A stretch of DNA of 64,000 nucleotides from Micromonospora sp. NBC_00421 (GTDB taxonomy: Bacteria; Actinomycetota; Actinomycetes; Mycobacteriales; Micromonosporaceae). This document shows positions 25,204 through 34,296 of the stretch, piece after piece (positions within the stretch are counted from its first letter, which is position 1; every line of letters starts with the position of its first letter). The notes under the pieces are model-generated. The model was given only the letters and a program-made list of their open reading frames with translations. It was not told the origin of the DNA and did no database searches. The stretch is from NCBI RefSeq assembly GCF_036017915.1, contig NZ_CP107929.1, forward strand, positions 2,232,001 through 2,296,000, written 5' to 3'. The translations under genes and the position numbers were made by a program.

Positions 25204-25307
25204 CCCGCACCCGGGTCGCGTGACCTGCTCACCGAGCGTGGGCAGGCCCGACCAGGACACCCCAGGCTAGCCCCCGGGACAGGGGCCGCCCTCCCCCGGT
25301 CGCCGCA

Positions 25308-25333
25308 CCGGGGCGGCACGTCCGCCGCCCCGG
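25308..25333. terminator. hairpin between convergent DUF5999 and gcvP
   Basis: Arms 25308-25317 and 25324-25333 pair perfectly over 10 bp with a 6-base loop. The hairpin lies 10 bases past the gcvP stop and about 105 bases past the DUF5999 stop, so it can act for both. Confidence 0.7.
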
Positions 25334-25342
25334 CACCGCGCC

Positions 25343-28186
25343 TCAGTCCTCGAACGCCTCCGGCGCCGGACACGAACACACCAGGTTCCGGTCCCCGTAC
25401 GCGCCGTCGACCCGCCGCACCGGCGGCCAGTACTTCCCCACCCGGTCCACCCCGGCCGGGTACGCCCCCACCGACCGCGGATACGGGTGCGACCACCGGT
25501 CACCGGACACCATCACCGCGGTGTGCGGGGCGTTGGCCAACGGGTTGTCCCCCGCCGGCCACTCCCCCGAGGCCACCCTGTCGATCTCCGCCCGGATCGC
25601 GATCATCGCCTCGCAGAACCGGTCCAGCTCGGCCAGGTCCTCACTCTCGGTCGGCTCCACCATCAGCGTCCCCGCCACCGGGAACGACATCGTCGGCGCG
25701 TGGAACCCGTAGTCGACCAACCGCTTCGCCACGTCGTCGACACTCACCCCGGTCGCCTTCGACAACCCCCGCAGATCCAGGATGCACTCGTGCGCCACCA
25801 GGCCCTTGTTGCCCGCGTACAGCACCGGGAAGTGCTCCCGCAGCCGCACCGCCACGTAGTTCGCGGCCAGCACCGCCACCCCCGTCGCCCGGGTCAACCC
25901 CGCCGCACCCATCATCCGCAGGTACGCCCACGGGATCGGCAGGATGCCCGCCGACCCGTACCGGGCCGCCGAGATCGCCGGCGCCCCCGGCACCGGGGCA
26001 GCCGACGGATCACCGGGCAGGTACGCCGCCAGGTGCGCCCGCACCGCCACCGGACCCACCCCCGGCCCACCACCACCGTGCGGAATACAGAACGTCTTGT
26101 GCAGGTTCAGGTGCGACACGTCCGCCCCGAACCGCCCCGGCTTGGCGAACCCGACCAACGCGTTGAGGTTCGCCCCGTCGACGTACACCTGACCACCGGC
26201 GTCGTGGACCTTCGCACACAACGACGCGATGCCCGTCTCGTACACCCCGTGCGTCGACGGGTACGTCACCATGATCGCCGCGAGCGCGTCCCGGTGCTTG
26301 TCGATCTTCGCGTCGAGGTCGACCAGGTCCACGTTGCCGTCGGCGTCGCAGCCGACCACCACCACCCGCATCCCGGCCATCACCGCCGACGCGGCGTTCG
26401 TGCCGTGCGCCGACGACGGGATCAGACACACGTCCCGGTGGGCGTCCCCCCGGTCCCGGTGGTAGGCACGGATCGCCAACAACCCCGCCAACTCCCCCTG
26501 CGACCCCGCGTTGGGCTGCACACTGACCGCGTCGTACCCGGTCACCTCCGCCAACCATCCCTCCAACTGGGCGATCAGCTCCCGGTACCCGGCGGTCTGC
26601 GCGTCCGGCGCGAACGGATGCAGGTGGGCGAACTCCGGCCAGGTCACCGGCTCCATCTCGGTGGTCGCGTTCAGTTTCATCGTGCACGACCCCAACGGGA
26701 TCATCCCCCGGTCCAGGGCGTAGTCGAAGTCCGCCAACCGGCGCAGATAGCGCAGCATCGCCGTCTCCGAGTGGTGACTGCGGAACACCGGATGGGTGAG
26801 GAAGTCCCCGTCCCGCACCAACGCCGCAGGCAGGGCCACCTCCGCCGCAGGCAGGGCCACCTCGACGTCCCCGTCGACCGGGTCGACCCCGAACGCCGCC
26901 CACACCGCCGCCAGGTGCGCCGCCGTGGTCGTCTCGTCACACGACACCCCCACCCGGTCGGCGTCGACAAGCCGCAGGTTCACCCCCCGCTGCGCCGCCG
27001 CCGCCACCACCCGCGCCGCCCCACCCGGCACCACCGCCGTCACCGTGTCGAAGAACGCGACGTCGGTGACGGCGACGCCACCGGCCCGCAACCCGGCCGC
27101 GAGCCGCACCGCCATCCCGTGGGTACGCCGCGCGATACGCCGCAACCCCTCCGGCCCGTGGTACACCGCGTACATGCCGGCCATCACCGCCAACAGCACC
27201 TGCGCGGTGCAGATGTTGCTGGTCGCCCGCTCCCGCCGGATGTGCTGCTCCCGGGTCTGCAACGCCAACCGGTACGCCGGCTCACCTGCCGCGTCCCGGG
27301 ACACCCCGACCAGCCGGCCCGGCAACATCCGCTCCAACCCCGCCCGCACCGCCAGATAACCGGCATGCGGCCCACCGAAGCCCATCGGCACCCCGAACCG
27401 CTGCGTCGTGCCCGCCGCGATGTCCACCCCGATCCGCCCCGGCGCCCGCAGCAGCGTCAACGCCAACAGGTCCGCCGCCACCGTCACCAACGCCCCCACC
27501 GCGTGCGCGGCGTCGACAAACGGCGCATGATCCCGCACCGCACCCGACGCCCCCGGGTACTGCAGGTGCAGCCCGAAGAACTCCGCCGGCAACTCCTGCA
27601 CCGCCAGGTCTACCACCCGCACCTCGATACCGAGGGGCTCGGCCCGGCCGGCGAGCACCGCGACGGTCTGCGGCAACGCGTCCGCGTCGACCACGTACAC
27701 CGCGCTGCGGCTCTTCGACGCCCGGCGGGCCAGGGTCATCGCCTCCGCCGCCGCGGTCGCCTCGTCGAGCATCGACGCGTTCGCCGTGGCCAGCCCGGTC
27801 AGGTCGGTGACCATGGTCTGGAAATTCAGCAGCGCCTCCAGCCGACCCTGACTGATCTCCGGCTGATACGGGGTGTACGCCGTGTACCAGGCCGGGTTCT
27901 CCAACACGTTACGGCGGATCACCGCCGGAGTGTGCGTACCGTGGTAACCCAGGCCGATCATCGACACCGCCACCGTGTTACGGGCCGCCAACGCCCGCAG
28001 CTCGGCGATCGCCTCCCGCTCGGTGGCCGGCGCCGGCAGATCCAGGGTGCCGTGCCAGCGGATCACCTCGGGAATCGCCGCGTCCATCAGCTCGTCGATC
28101 GAGCCGTACCCGACGGCCTCCAACATGCGACGCTCATCGTCGGCACCGGGACCGATATGCCGGTCGGCGAACTGCTCTACGGTCAT
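25343..28186 (-). CDS. gcvP: glycine dehydrogenase (decarboxylating), P-protein
   Basis: A 947-residue PLP enzyme, the single-chain P-protein of the glycine cleavage system. It decarboxylates glycine and loads aminomethyl onto the lipoyl arm of GcvH, whose gene lies at 35716 in the same block. The start [36 protein letters not shown] and the PLP lysine in [18 protein letters not shown] are all present. An exact 21-bp tandem duplication (26822-26863) repeats EVALPAA near the middle of the protein in a loop between the two halves. Expression should respond to the upstream glycine riboswitch. Confidence 0.97.
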   Translation of the reverse strand: MTVEQFADRHIGPGADDERRMLEAVGYGSIDELMDAAIPEVIRWHGTLDLPAPATEREAIAELRALAARNTVAVSMIGLGYHGTHTPAVIRRNVLENPAWYTAYTPYQPEISQGRLEALLNFQTMVTDLTGLATANASMLDEATAAAEAMTLARRASKSRSAVYVVDADALPQTVAVLAGRAEPLGIEVRVVDLAVQELPAEFFGLHLQYPGASGAVRDHAPFVDAAHAVGALVTVAADLLALTLLRAPGRIGVDIAAGTTQRFGVPMGFGGPHAGYLAVRAGLERMLPGRLVGVSRDAAGEPAYRLALQTREQHIRRERATSNICTAQVLLAVMAGMYAVYHGPEGLRRIARRTHGMAVRLAAGLRAGGVAVTDVAFFDTVTAVVPGGAARVVAAAAQRGVNLRLVDADRVGVSCDETTTAAHLAAVWAAFGVDPVDGDVEVALPAAEVALPAALVRDGDFLTHPVFRSHHSETAMLRYLRRLADFDYALDRGMIPLGSCTMKLNATTEMEPVTWPEFAHLHPFAPDAQTAGYRELIAQLEGWLAEVTGYDAVSVQPNAGSQGELAGLLAIRAYHRDRGDAHRDVCLIPSSAHGTNAASAVMAGMRVVVVGCDADGNVDLVDLDAKIDKHRDALAAIMVTYPSTHGVYETGIASLCAKVHDAGGQVYVDGANLNALVGFAKPGRFGADVSHLNLHKTFCIPHGGGGPGVGPVAVRAHLAAYLPGDPSAAPVPGAPAISAARYGSAGILPIPWAYLRMMGAAGLTRATGVAVLAANYVAVRLREHFPVLYAGNKGLVAHECILDLRGLSKATGVSVDDVAKRLVDYGFHAPTMSFPVAGTLMVEPTESEDLAELDRFCEAMIAIRAEIDRVASGEWPAGDNPLANAPHTAVMVSGDRWSHPYPRSVGAYPAGVDRVGKYWPPVRRVDGAYGDRNLVCSCPAPEAFED
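26822..26863. repeat. exact 21-bp tandem duplication inside gcvP
   Basis: Two adjacent identical 21-base units (26822-26842, 26843-26863) encode a duplicated seven-residue EVALPAA. The frame is kept. It lies in the linker between the N- and C-terminal halves of the P-protein and is probably a recent slippage event. Confidence 0.9.
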
Positions 28187-28198
28187 GCGTGCGCTCCA

Positions 28199-28238
28199 GA
28201 CTCACGGCGAGGTCGACGGATCAACCTCCCCCTGAGTC
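28199..28238 (-). promoter_or_regulatory. expression-platform hairpin between riboswitch and gcvP
   Basis: On the minus strand GACTCA and TGAGTC enclose a nested GAGGT/ACCTC stem. The hairpin sits directly before the GGAG ribosome site of gcvP and after the glycine aptamer. It may be the switching structure. Confidence 0.55.
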
Positions 28239-28267
28239 ACGCGCACGGCGCTCCACAGTGCCTGCCC

Positions 28268-28352
28268 GTCGCGGTCCTTCTGCCTGAGAGGTTCCGGGGA
28301 GAATCTGCCCCTTCGGCGCCGCCCGGATACAACTGGGCGATCTCTCCCGCGC
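28268..28352 (-). ncRNA. glycine riboswitch (single aptamer)
   Basis: Read on the minus strand the segment has the glycine-aptamer signature: GGGAGAG, a variable arm, CGCCGAAGGGGCAGA, then CCTCTCAGGCAGAAGGACCG. GGAGAG pairs with CTCTC to close the conserved core. It lies about 80 bases upstream of gcvP, so it should raise GcvP expression when glycine is abundant. Only one aptamer is seen; the tandem partner common in other bacteria is absent. Confidence 0.9.
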
Positions 28353-28416
28353 GGGTGGTGTCGGCATGGTCAACGCTACCAGCGCCGCTGTTACCGGCGG
28401 ATGTCGTACCCCCGGG

Positions 28417-29304
28417 TCAGCCCGCCACCGGCGTCGCCGCCGGCACCGGACCCGACCCGCCGCGCGCCGACGGCACGGCGGCGGCCACCCGGTCGGCCAA
28501 CCCGGTCAGCACCCGCCCCAACGGGGCGTCCACCCGCAGCGCCGCATACCCGTCACCCCGGGTGGCACCCTGGTTGGCGATCACCACCGGGATGCCCAAC
28601 GTCGCCGCCCGCGACACGAACCGCCGCCCCGACAACACCGTCAACGACGACCCCAACACCAACAACGACCGCGCCCCACCGACCATCGCGAAACACCGCG
28701 ACACCCGCTGCGCGGGCACCGCCTCCCCGAAGAACACCACGTCCGGTTTCAGCATCCCCCCACCACAACACGTGCAGTCGACCATCCGGAACCCGGCCAC
28801 CCGGTCGTCGTCGAGCTCCACGTCACCGTCCGGATTCACCACGTCGACCCTCACGTCGAACCCCGGGTTCGCCGCGACCAACCGCCGATCCAGATCCTCC
28901 CGCGACGTACGGTCACCGCAACGCAGACACACCACCGTGTCGAGCCGGCCGTGCAACTCCACCACCTGCCGACTACCCGCCGCCGAGTGCAGACCGTCGA
29001 CGTTCTGAGTGATCACCCCGTCGACCAGACCCGCGGCCTGCAACCGGGCCACCGCCCGATGCCCGTCGTTCGGCGCCGCCCGCGCGATCAACCGCCACCC
29101 CAGGTGACTACGCGCCCAGTACCGCCGCCGGGCCACCGGATCCCCGGTGAACGTCTGGTACGTCATCGGGGTGTGCCGACGGGCCGCACCGGTCGGCCCC
29201 CGGTAGTCGGGAATACCCGACTCGGTGGACAACCCCGCCCCGCTGAGCACCACCACCCCACCGGCGGCGACCAGCCCGGCCAACGCGTCGCTCGTCTCCG
29301 TCAC
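28417..29304 (-). CDS. NAD-dependent protein deacylase, sirtuin (Sir2)
   Basis: A 295-residue sirtuin that removes acyl groups from lysine using NAD. GAGLSTESGIPDYRGP, ITQNVDGLH with the catalytic ELHG histidine, and LLVLGSSLTV are present. The four zinc cysteines are in CLRCG and CTCCGG, and the insertion between them is longer than usual. GTG 29304 begins MTETSDALAGLV at the normal family position, so a longer upstream reading is rejected. It follows the coiled-coil gene by 103 bases and precedes the gcvP leader. It may be part of the NO synthase unit or transcribed on its own. Confidence 0.92.
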   Translation of the reverse strand: MTETSDALAGLVAAGGVVVLSGAGLSTESGIPDYRGPTGAARRHTPMTYQTFTGDPVARRRYWARSHLGWRLIARAAPNDGHRAVARLQAAGLVDGVITQNVDGLHSAAGSRQVVELHGRLDTVVCLRCGDRTSREDLDRRLVAANPGFDVRVDVVNPDGDVELDDDRVAGFRMVDCTCCGGGMLKPDVVFFGEAVPAQRVSRCFAMVGGARSLLVLGSSLTVLSGRRFVSRAATLGIPVVIANQGATRGDGYAALRVDAPLGRVLTGLADRVAAAVPSARGGSGPVPAATPVAG

Positions 29305-29407
29305 CGGTCCATGCTGCCTCAGCCGACCCACCCGCGGCGACCCGAAGACACCTGCACCCGGCGCACCGGCCCCACACCCCGCGGCAGACCACACCCACCG
29401 CAGCGGA

Positions 29408-30046
29408 TCAGCCGCCCAGCACCGCCCGCAACTGGGCGCTCGCCCCACCCGCCGCCGCCGCATCCGCCCGCAACTGCTCCGACTGCGCCGACAGGTACGC
29501 CTGCCACCGGTTCAGCTGCTGCTGCGCCGCCGCGACCGCCGCCAACGCCGCCGCATGCCGCTCCTCCAACGCCTGCAACTTCCCGGCCAACTCCGGCGAC
29601 GGCCCCCCACCGGACAGCGGACCCGACCCGCCCACGTCACCGGCCCGCCGATGCGCCTCCGCCAGGATCTCCTCCGCCTGCCGCCGGGCATCCGCGATGA
29701 TCTCCGCACCCTCCGCGCTGGCCTCACCGATCGTCCGGTTCGCCTCGTCCTGCGCCCGCATCGCCAACTCGACCACCATCGGATCCGGGCCCTGCGGCGC
29801 ACTGCTCGGCAACGTCCCGTGCCGCAGCATCTCCACCTGACTCAGCAGCCCCTGGTTCTCCCGCCGCTGCCGCTCCAACTCCGCCGTCAACAACCCGATC
29901 CGGTCATCCGCCGACCGCACCACCGACGCCACCTCGTCGGCGGACAACCAGTGACTACCCCGGAACCGCCGCTCCTCCAACACCGACAACTGGCGGGTGA
30001 TCTCACCCTGCTCGGCCCCGACCCGGTCGGAACGGTCGACGCTCAT
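29408..30046 (-). CDS. DivIVA-like coiled-coil protein
   Basis: A 212-residue soluble protein with long heptad-rich helices: residues about 12-70 (EEITRQLSVLEERRF to ELERQRREN), about 85-135 (ELAMRAQDEANRTIGEASAE and IIADARRQAEEILAEAHRR) and about 150-205. The central alanine/glutamate repeats are the type found in DivIVA/Wag31 and AtpF-like proteins. The N-terminal SHWLSADEVASVV segment only weakly recalls the DivIVA membrane-binding domain. Its start overlaps the flavohaemoglobin stop by four bases, so the two are translationally coupled. A scaffolding role for the NO module is possible but unproven. Confidence 0.75.
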   Translation of the reverse strand: MSVDRSDRVGAEQGEITRQLSVLEERRFRGSHWLSADEVASVVRSADDRIGLLTAELERQRRENQGLLSQVEMLRHGTLPSSAPQGPDPMVVELAMRAQDEANRTIGEASAEGAEIIADARRQAEEILAEAHRRAGDVGGSGPLSGGGPSPELAGKLQALEERHAAALAAVAAAQQQLNRWQAYLSAQSEQLRADAAAAGGASAQLRAVLGG

Positions 30047-31269
30047 CGTGCACCTGTCCCACTGAAGTCACGCGGAGCACCGGAAACGGCCTCGGCGAGC
30101 GGCGGATAAAGAGAATGATCATAGCTCTCCGTCAGGATCTGCTCCGGTTCCACACCCGAGCGCACCAGGATCGCCACCGTCTCCCGGGTCATCTCCGGAC
30201 TCCCACACACCAGGATCTCCGTGTCCGACCACGGCCCCAACCGCACCGCCGTGTCACCGGCCCGCCCGACCGCACCCCGCCAACCCCAACCCGTCTCCAC
30301 CGTCGGCACGTACCGCAACCACCCCGACCCACCCTGCCAACCCGCCGCCGGCGGCATCGACGCCAACCGCGACAACGTCGGCTCGTCATACAGGTCGTCC
30401 GGAGTACGCCCACCCACCACCAACGTCGTACGCCGCCCCGCGCCCTGCTGCACCGCCTCCACCACCGCCCGCAACGGCGCCAACCCCGTCCCCCCGGCGA
30501 TCAACAACAACGGCAACTGCGGCGACCTGTCGTACGACGACAACGCCGTCCCCGTCGGATGCCCCAACAACAACCGCTCACCCGCCCGCAACCTACGCAC
30601 CAGATGCGTGGAGAACCGGCCCGCCGCCCGGACATGGAACTCGATCGTCCCGTCCGCCCGCGGCGCGTTCGCCGGCGACAGATACCGCCACGTCCGCAAC
30701 TGCGGCACCTGCACCGGCAACGACTGACCCGGCCGGTACGCACACAGATAATTCGGACGCACCGTGAACACCACGACGTCGGCGCGCCGCCGCTCCACCG
30801 TCAACACCTCCGCCTCCCAGTGCGGCGGCGACGTCCGTTCCGCCTCCGCCGCGCCGTCGAGCATCACCTTCGCCACCAACTCGTACGCCGCCGCCCACTG
30901 CGCCCGCAACGCCGGAGTGAAGTACGGGCCGAGGAACCGCTCCAACGTCGCCAACAACGCCTGACCCACCCAGATGTAGTGCCGCTCCCCCAACGCCACC
31001 GGATTACCCCGCTGGTCCCGACCGTGGAACCGACGGTGGTCGGCACCCAACCGCTGCGCGAACGTCGTCAACGCCCCCGGATCGTCCAGACTGGTGATGA
31101 TGTGCCCCAACGCCGCCAGGAGCTTGTCCTCCTGATACTGCATGTTCGTCGGAAACATCGACCGGGCCTCCGGCGCCACCACGAACAACGTGGCATAGAA
31201 ATACTTCGCCGCCTCCGGCCCGGCAGCGGAGAACTGGCTCCAACTCTGGCGCAACGCCGCGTTGTCCAT
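30043..31269 (-). CDS. flavohaemoglobin (globin-FAD-NAD reductase fusion)
   Basis: A 408-residue single-chain protein. The globin domain (1-145) has CD1 Phe39 in SMFPTN and the likely proximal His78 in LGADHRRFH, with about seven extra residues in the following loop relative to E. coli Hmp. The FAD domain shows TWRYLSPAN and the NAD domain GGTGLAPLRAVVEAV and VCGSPEM. Flavohaemoglobins oxidise NO to nitrate and can pass NAD(P)H electrons to haem. The gene begins two bases after the NO synthase stop and overlaps the coiled-coil gene, so it is either the detoxifying partner or the missing reductase of the synthase. Confidence 0.92.
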   Translation of the reverse strand: MDNAALRQSWSQFSAAGPEAAKYFYATLFVVAPEARSMFPTNMQYQEDKLLAALGHIITSLDDPGALTTFAQRLGADHRRFHGRDQRGNPVALGERHYIWVGQALLATLERFLGPYFTPALRAQWAAAYELVAKVMLDGAAEAERTSPPHWEAEVLTVERRRADVVVFTVRPNYLCAYRPGQSLPVQVPQLRTWRYLSPANAPRADGTIEFHVRAAGRFSTHLVRRLRAGERLLLGHPTGTALSSYDRSPQLPLLLIAGGTGLAPLRAVVEAVQQGAGRRTTLVVGGRTPDDLYDEPTLSRLASMPPAAGWQGGSGWLRYVPTVETGWGWRGAVGRAGDTAVRLGPWSDTEILVCGSPEMTRETVAILVRSGVEPEQILTESYDHSLYPPLAEAVSGAPRDFSGTGAR

Positions 31270-31271
31270 CC

Positions 31272-32549
31272 TCAGTCCTCCTGCGCGCGAGCCAGGTCAT
31301 GACGCTCACGCAACGTCATCTCCACCACACCGTCCGGGTCGTAAGCGCGGTCAGCCTGCCACAGATTCGGATTCGGCACCCGGGTGTCGTAATAGCGGTG
31401 ATGCACCGCGTGCAACGCCGCCCACCCCACACTCCCGTTGAGCCACGACCAGTCACCGTGCACCGGCCGACCCGCCCGCTCCTCCTGCGCACAGAACTTC
31501 ATGAACAACTCCGACTCGGTGTGCGGATCGGACACCCGCACCCCCGCCACCCGGAACGAATGCAACACCGCCTGGTTCAACACCAACGCCGCATGCTCCC
31601 GCCACAGCGTGTCCTCCCGCGACGTGTCCAGCCCCAACCCCGCCGCCACCACAGGCAACTGGTCGTACCGCTCCCGGTCGCCCATGTTCCGGGTCCCGAT
31701 CTCGTCACCCAGGTAATGCCCGTTGAACGGCGCGCAACTGTAGTCGACCCCGCCGACACGCAGACGCATGTTACTGATCACCGGCAGCGCATGCCAACGC
31801 AGCATCAGATCCGCGAACCACGGATGATCCGGATGACTCAACGCCACCTCCCGCACCAGCTCCCGCGGCACCTCCCACACCGTCGGCCGCTCCTGCGCCG
31901 TCTCGATCACCCACGGCAACAGGTCGAACCGCCCCGGCACCGGCGGCGGACGCCACCCCAACCGGCGCGCCGCCCGCACCATCCCCACCTGCGCCGGATC
32001 CCCCACCACCGAACCGTCAGCACGCACATGACCGCAGTAACGGACCAACTGGTCGTTCCAGATCCGCGCCCGCGGACCCACCCCCGGCCGATCCGGCGCG
32101 AACACCGTGATCACCGACTGGATACGCCCCCCGTTGTCCCCCGCCGCCAGATGCGCCGACAACTCCTGGGCGATACCCGCCGCCGTCGACACGTGCCGAC
32201 GGTCCCGCACCCGCAACCCCGCCCACCGCACCCGCCCCACACACCGCGCCGACTGCCGCCACGCCACCCGCGCCCCGTACACCAACTCCTCCCGGGTGTG
32301 CCGGTAGGAACCGGTCAACGCGATCTCCTCGCGCACCTCCGCCCACCGCGCCGCCAACCCCGACAACTGCCGTTCGGCGTACATCGACTCCAGGAACTCC
32401 GCCGCCTCCGCCGCCACGTCCACACCGGCACCGACCGGTTCAGCCGGCGGAAGTGCGGCCGTCACCGGGCAACGCGCCCCGGCGGCAAGATCGGCGACAG
32501 CACCACCGGCCCGCGCGGAACCCAGACCGACATAGTGATCAATGTGCAC
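31272..32549 (-). CDS. nos: bacterial nitric-oxide synthase, oxygenase domain
   Basis: A 425-residue haem-thiolate oxygenase that makes NO and citrulline from arginine. The haem ligand is Cys103 in WRQSARCVGRVRW and the arginine-binding Glu283 in PFNGHYLGDEIGTRNMGD; most NOS proteins have Trp where His appears here. SYDCAPFNG-like context and the C-terminal GDWSWLNGSVGWAALHAVHHRYY are present but divergent. There is no reductase domain, as usual in bacteria; the flavohaemoglobin follows at 2 bases. GTG 32549 is chosen, while in-frame starts to 32639 exist. A terminator and 270 bases of leader separate it from the upstream MerR gene. Confidence 0.93.
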   Translation of the reverse strand: MHIDHYVGLGSARAGGAVADLAAGARCPVTAALPPAEPVGAGVDVAAEAAEFLESMYAERQLSGLAARWAEVREEIALTGSYRHTREELVYGARVAWRQSARCVGRVRWAGLRVRDRRHVSTAAGIAQELSAHLAAGDNGGRIQSVITVFAPDRPGVGPRARIWNDQLVRYCGHVRADGSVVGDPAQVGMVRAARRLGWRPPPVPGRFDLLPWVIETAQERPTVWEVPRELVREVALSHPDHPWFADLMLRWHALPVISNMRLRVGGVDYSCAPFNGHYLGDEIGTRNMGDRERYDQLPVVAAGLGLDTSREDTLWREHAALVLNQAVLHSFRVAGVRVSDPHTESELFMKFCAQEERAGRPVHGDWSWLNGSVGWAALHAVHHRYYDTRVPNPNLWQADRAYDPDGVVEMTLRERHDLARAQED

Positions 32550-32824
32550 TTCGGTTCGTTTCCCGTCCTCGGCGGGACCACGGATGCGACCCCCGCACCA
32601 TGGTCCACGCATCAGCTCGACGCCACCACCAACCATCACCCAACGTGATCAGTCGATGTCCCCCGTGATCGCCCTGGACAGGATTCCTGGCCCCACCACA
32701 GCTGTCAACAACACGACCCCACCACCGGAAATCCACAGTGGACGCCGCCACACCCCAGTCCCACCCAGGGCACCACGCCAGCCACGACCTGCATCGATGC
32801 GACAAAAATCACTACCCACCCACG
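32550..32824 (-). promoter_or_regulatory. NO synthase upstream region
   Basis: This 275-base region between the MerR terminator and nos holds no gene. On the minus strand a TTGACA -35 (complement of 32703-32708) is followed after 17 bases by AATCCT, a weak -10. TGATCAC occurs twice (near 32535 and 32645), and the palindrome GCATCGATGC is also present. No NsrR or HypR-like site was recognised. Confidence 0.4.
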
Positions 32825-32858
32825 AAAAAACGCCGCGACCGGAACCCGGCCGCGGCGT
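32825..32858 (-). terminator. intrinsic terminator after the MerR gene
   Basis: A 13-bp stem (arms 32830-32842 and 32846-32858, one wobble) with a 3-base loop is followed by TTTTTT on the minus strand. This is the clearest Rho-independent terminator in the window and separates the MerR gene from nos. Confidence 0.9.
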
Positions 32859-32872
32859 CCCCGACACCCCGC

Positions 32873-33490
32873 TCAACCCGCCCTACGCCGCGCCCGCCGC
32901 GCCGCCAGCTCGTCACCCACCACACCCGACGACGAACCCTCCGCAACCTCACCACCGGCCGGCACCGACACCCCACCACCGGCCACCGCCGGCTCCGCCG
33001 GCAGATGCGACAACGAACCCTGGATCTCCTTGAACGCCCCACCGATCGCTATCCCGAACACACCCTGCCCACCCTGCAACAGGTCGACCACCTCCTCCGG
33101 AGAACGACACTCGTACACCGTCGTCCCATCCGAGATCAACGTGATCCCCGCCAGGTCCTCCACCCCCCGCGACCGCAACGCCTCGATCGCCTTACGGATG
33201 TTCTGCAACGACACCCCGGCATCCAACAACCGCTTGACGACCTTCAACACCACCAGATCCCGGAACGAGTACAACCGCGACGTACCCGAACCCGACGCGT
33301 CCCGCACACTCGGCACCACAAGCGTCGTCCGCGCCCAGTAATCCAACTGGCGGTAACTGATCCCCGCCGCATGACACGCGGTCACACCCCGGTATCCGAC
33401 CGCACCGTCACCGTCCAACGGCACCGGCGACGACACCACCGGCGGCTCGCCCCGCTCCACACCTGGCTCAGGATCCCGCGGCTCGTGCAT
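32873..33490 (-). CDS. MerR-family regulator (Rv1830-like)
   Basis: A 205-residue regulator with a winged helix-turn-helix in GYRGVTACHAAGISYRQLDYWARTTLVVPS, then YSFRDLVVLKVVKRLLDAGVSLQNIRKAI. A central domain with GVFGIAIGGAFKEIQGSL is typical of the actinobacterial MerR proteins encoded next to the DUF151 nuclease (Mtb Rv1830 position). The C-terminal 40 residues are low-complexity. These regulators influence cell-cycle gene expression. A strong terminator follows, so it is not an obvious regulator of nos by cotranscription, though it could act on the nos promoter. Confidence 0.88.
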   Translation of the reverse strand: MHEPRDPEPGVERGEPPVVSSPVPLDGDGAVGYRGVTACHAAGISYRQLDYWARTTLVVPSVRDASGSGTSRLYSFRDLVVLKVVKRLLDAGVSLQNIRKAIEALRSRGVEDLAGITLISDGTTVYECRSPEEVVDLLQGGQGVFGIAIGGAFKEIQGSLSHLPAEPAVAGGGVSVPAGGEVAEGSSSGVVGDELAARRARRRAG

Positions 33491-33664
33491 CCCGACAACC
33501 TCCCCGTCAGTGCGGCAACCCGCCGTTTCCCACGACGTGCACCCCTCGACACGGCAACCCTAACGCCGCACCCAGGGGTTACCACGGAGAAACCGGCGCG
33601 ACACGCCGCGCGACGACACACCGCACCACGGCACCGCCACCGCGACACCGACGAGAACCGGCGA

Positions 33665-34129
33665 TCAGCCGGCGAAATCCTCCGGACGCACCTGCTCCAG
33701 GAACTCCCGGAACTTCTCCACCTCGTCCTCCTGCTCGTCGGGAATCACGATCCCCGCCTCACTGAGGACCTGCTCCGCACAACGAATAGGCGCACCAACC
33801 CGCAACGCCAACGCGATCGAATCACTCGGCCGGGCCGACACCCGCACCCCGTCACCCAGCAACAGATCAGCGTAGAAGACGTTCTCCTTCAACTCCGTGA
33901 TCTCCACCGCCTGCAACGGCGCCTTCAACGCCGCCAGCACGTCCCGCAACAGATCATGCGTCAACGGCCGGGCCGGTTTGACCCCCTGCTGCTCGTAGGC
34001 GATCGCCGTGGCTTCGACCGCACCGATCCAGATCGGCAGATAGCGGTCGCCCTCGACCTCCCTGAGCAGGACGATCGGCTGGTTGCTGGGCAACTCCACC
34101 CGAACCCCGACCACGCTCAGCTCGCGCAC
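33665..34129 (-). CDS. bifunctional nuclease family protein (DUF151, Rv1829-like)
   Basis: A 154-residue protein, almost colinear with Mtb Rv1829: MRELSVVGVRVELPSNQPIVLLREVEGDRYLPIWIGAVEATAIAYEQQGV, RPLTHDLL, VSARPSDSIALALRVGAPI and a C-terminal DEVEKFREFLEQV. DUF151 proteins were described as bifunctional DNase/RNase in plants; the bacterial role is not settled. GTG 34129 follows GGAGG, which corrects the longer frame starting at 34222. It lies 167 bases from the FtsR-like gene, in the conserved order. Confidence 0.93.
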   Translation of the reverse strand: MRELSVVGVRVELPSNQPIVLLREVEGDRYLPIWIGAVEATAIAYEQQGVKPARPLTHDLLRDVLAALKAPLQAVEITELKENVFYADLLLGDGVRVSARPSDSIALALRVGAPIRCAEQVLSEAGIVIPDEQEDEVEKFREFLEQVRPEDFAG

Positions 34130-34296
34130 CGCCGCCTCCGTGTCGTTGTCACCTACACCCGCCGCGCCCTGTCCCTGCACGGTACACGGACCGCGACACG
34201 GCCGTCCCATCCGCACCAGCACACACCACGCGCCAGAAAAGGGATTACCCCGGCAAGCCTACGGCACGCTTCCCGGGGCAGAACCTTCCGCACACC

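Noticed and set aside
28352..28416. A second glycine aptamer upstream of the first
   Set aside because: The conserved GGGAGAG and GAAGGGGCA elements are not repeated there.
25487..29008. A long plus-strand open frame opposite gcvP and Sir2
   Set aside because: It is antisense to conserved enzymes and has shadow composition.
33491..33664. A possible small gene in this gap
   Set aside because: No frame has a ribosome site or coding-like composition; it is probably the second MerR promoter region.
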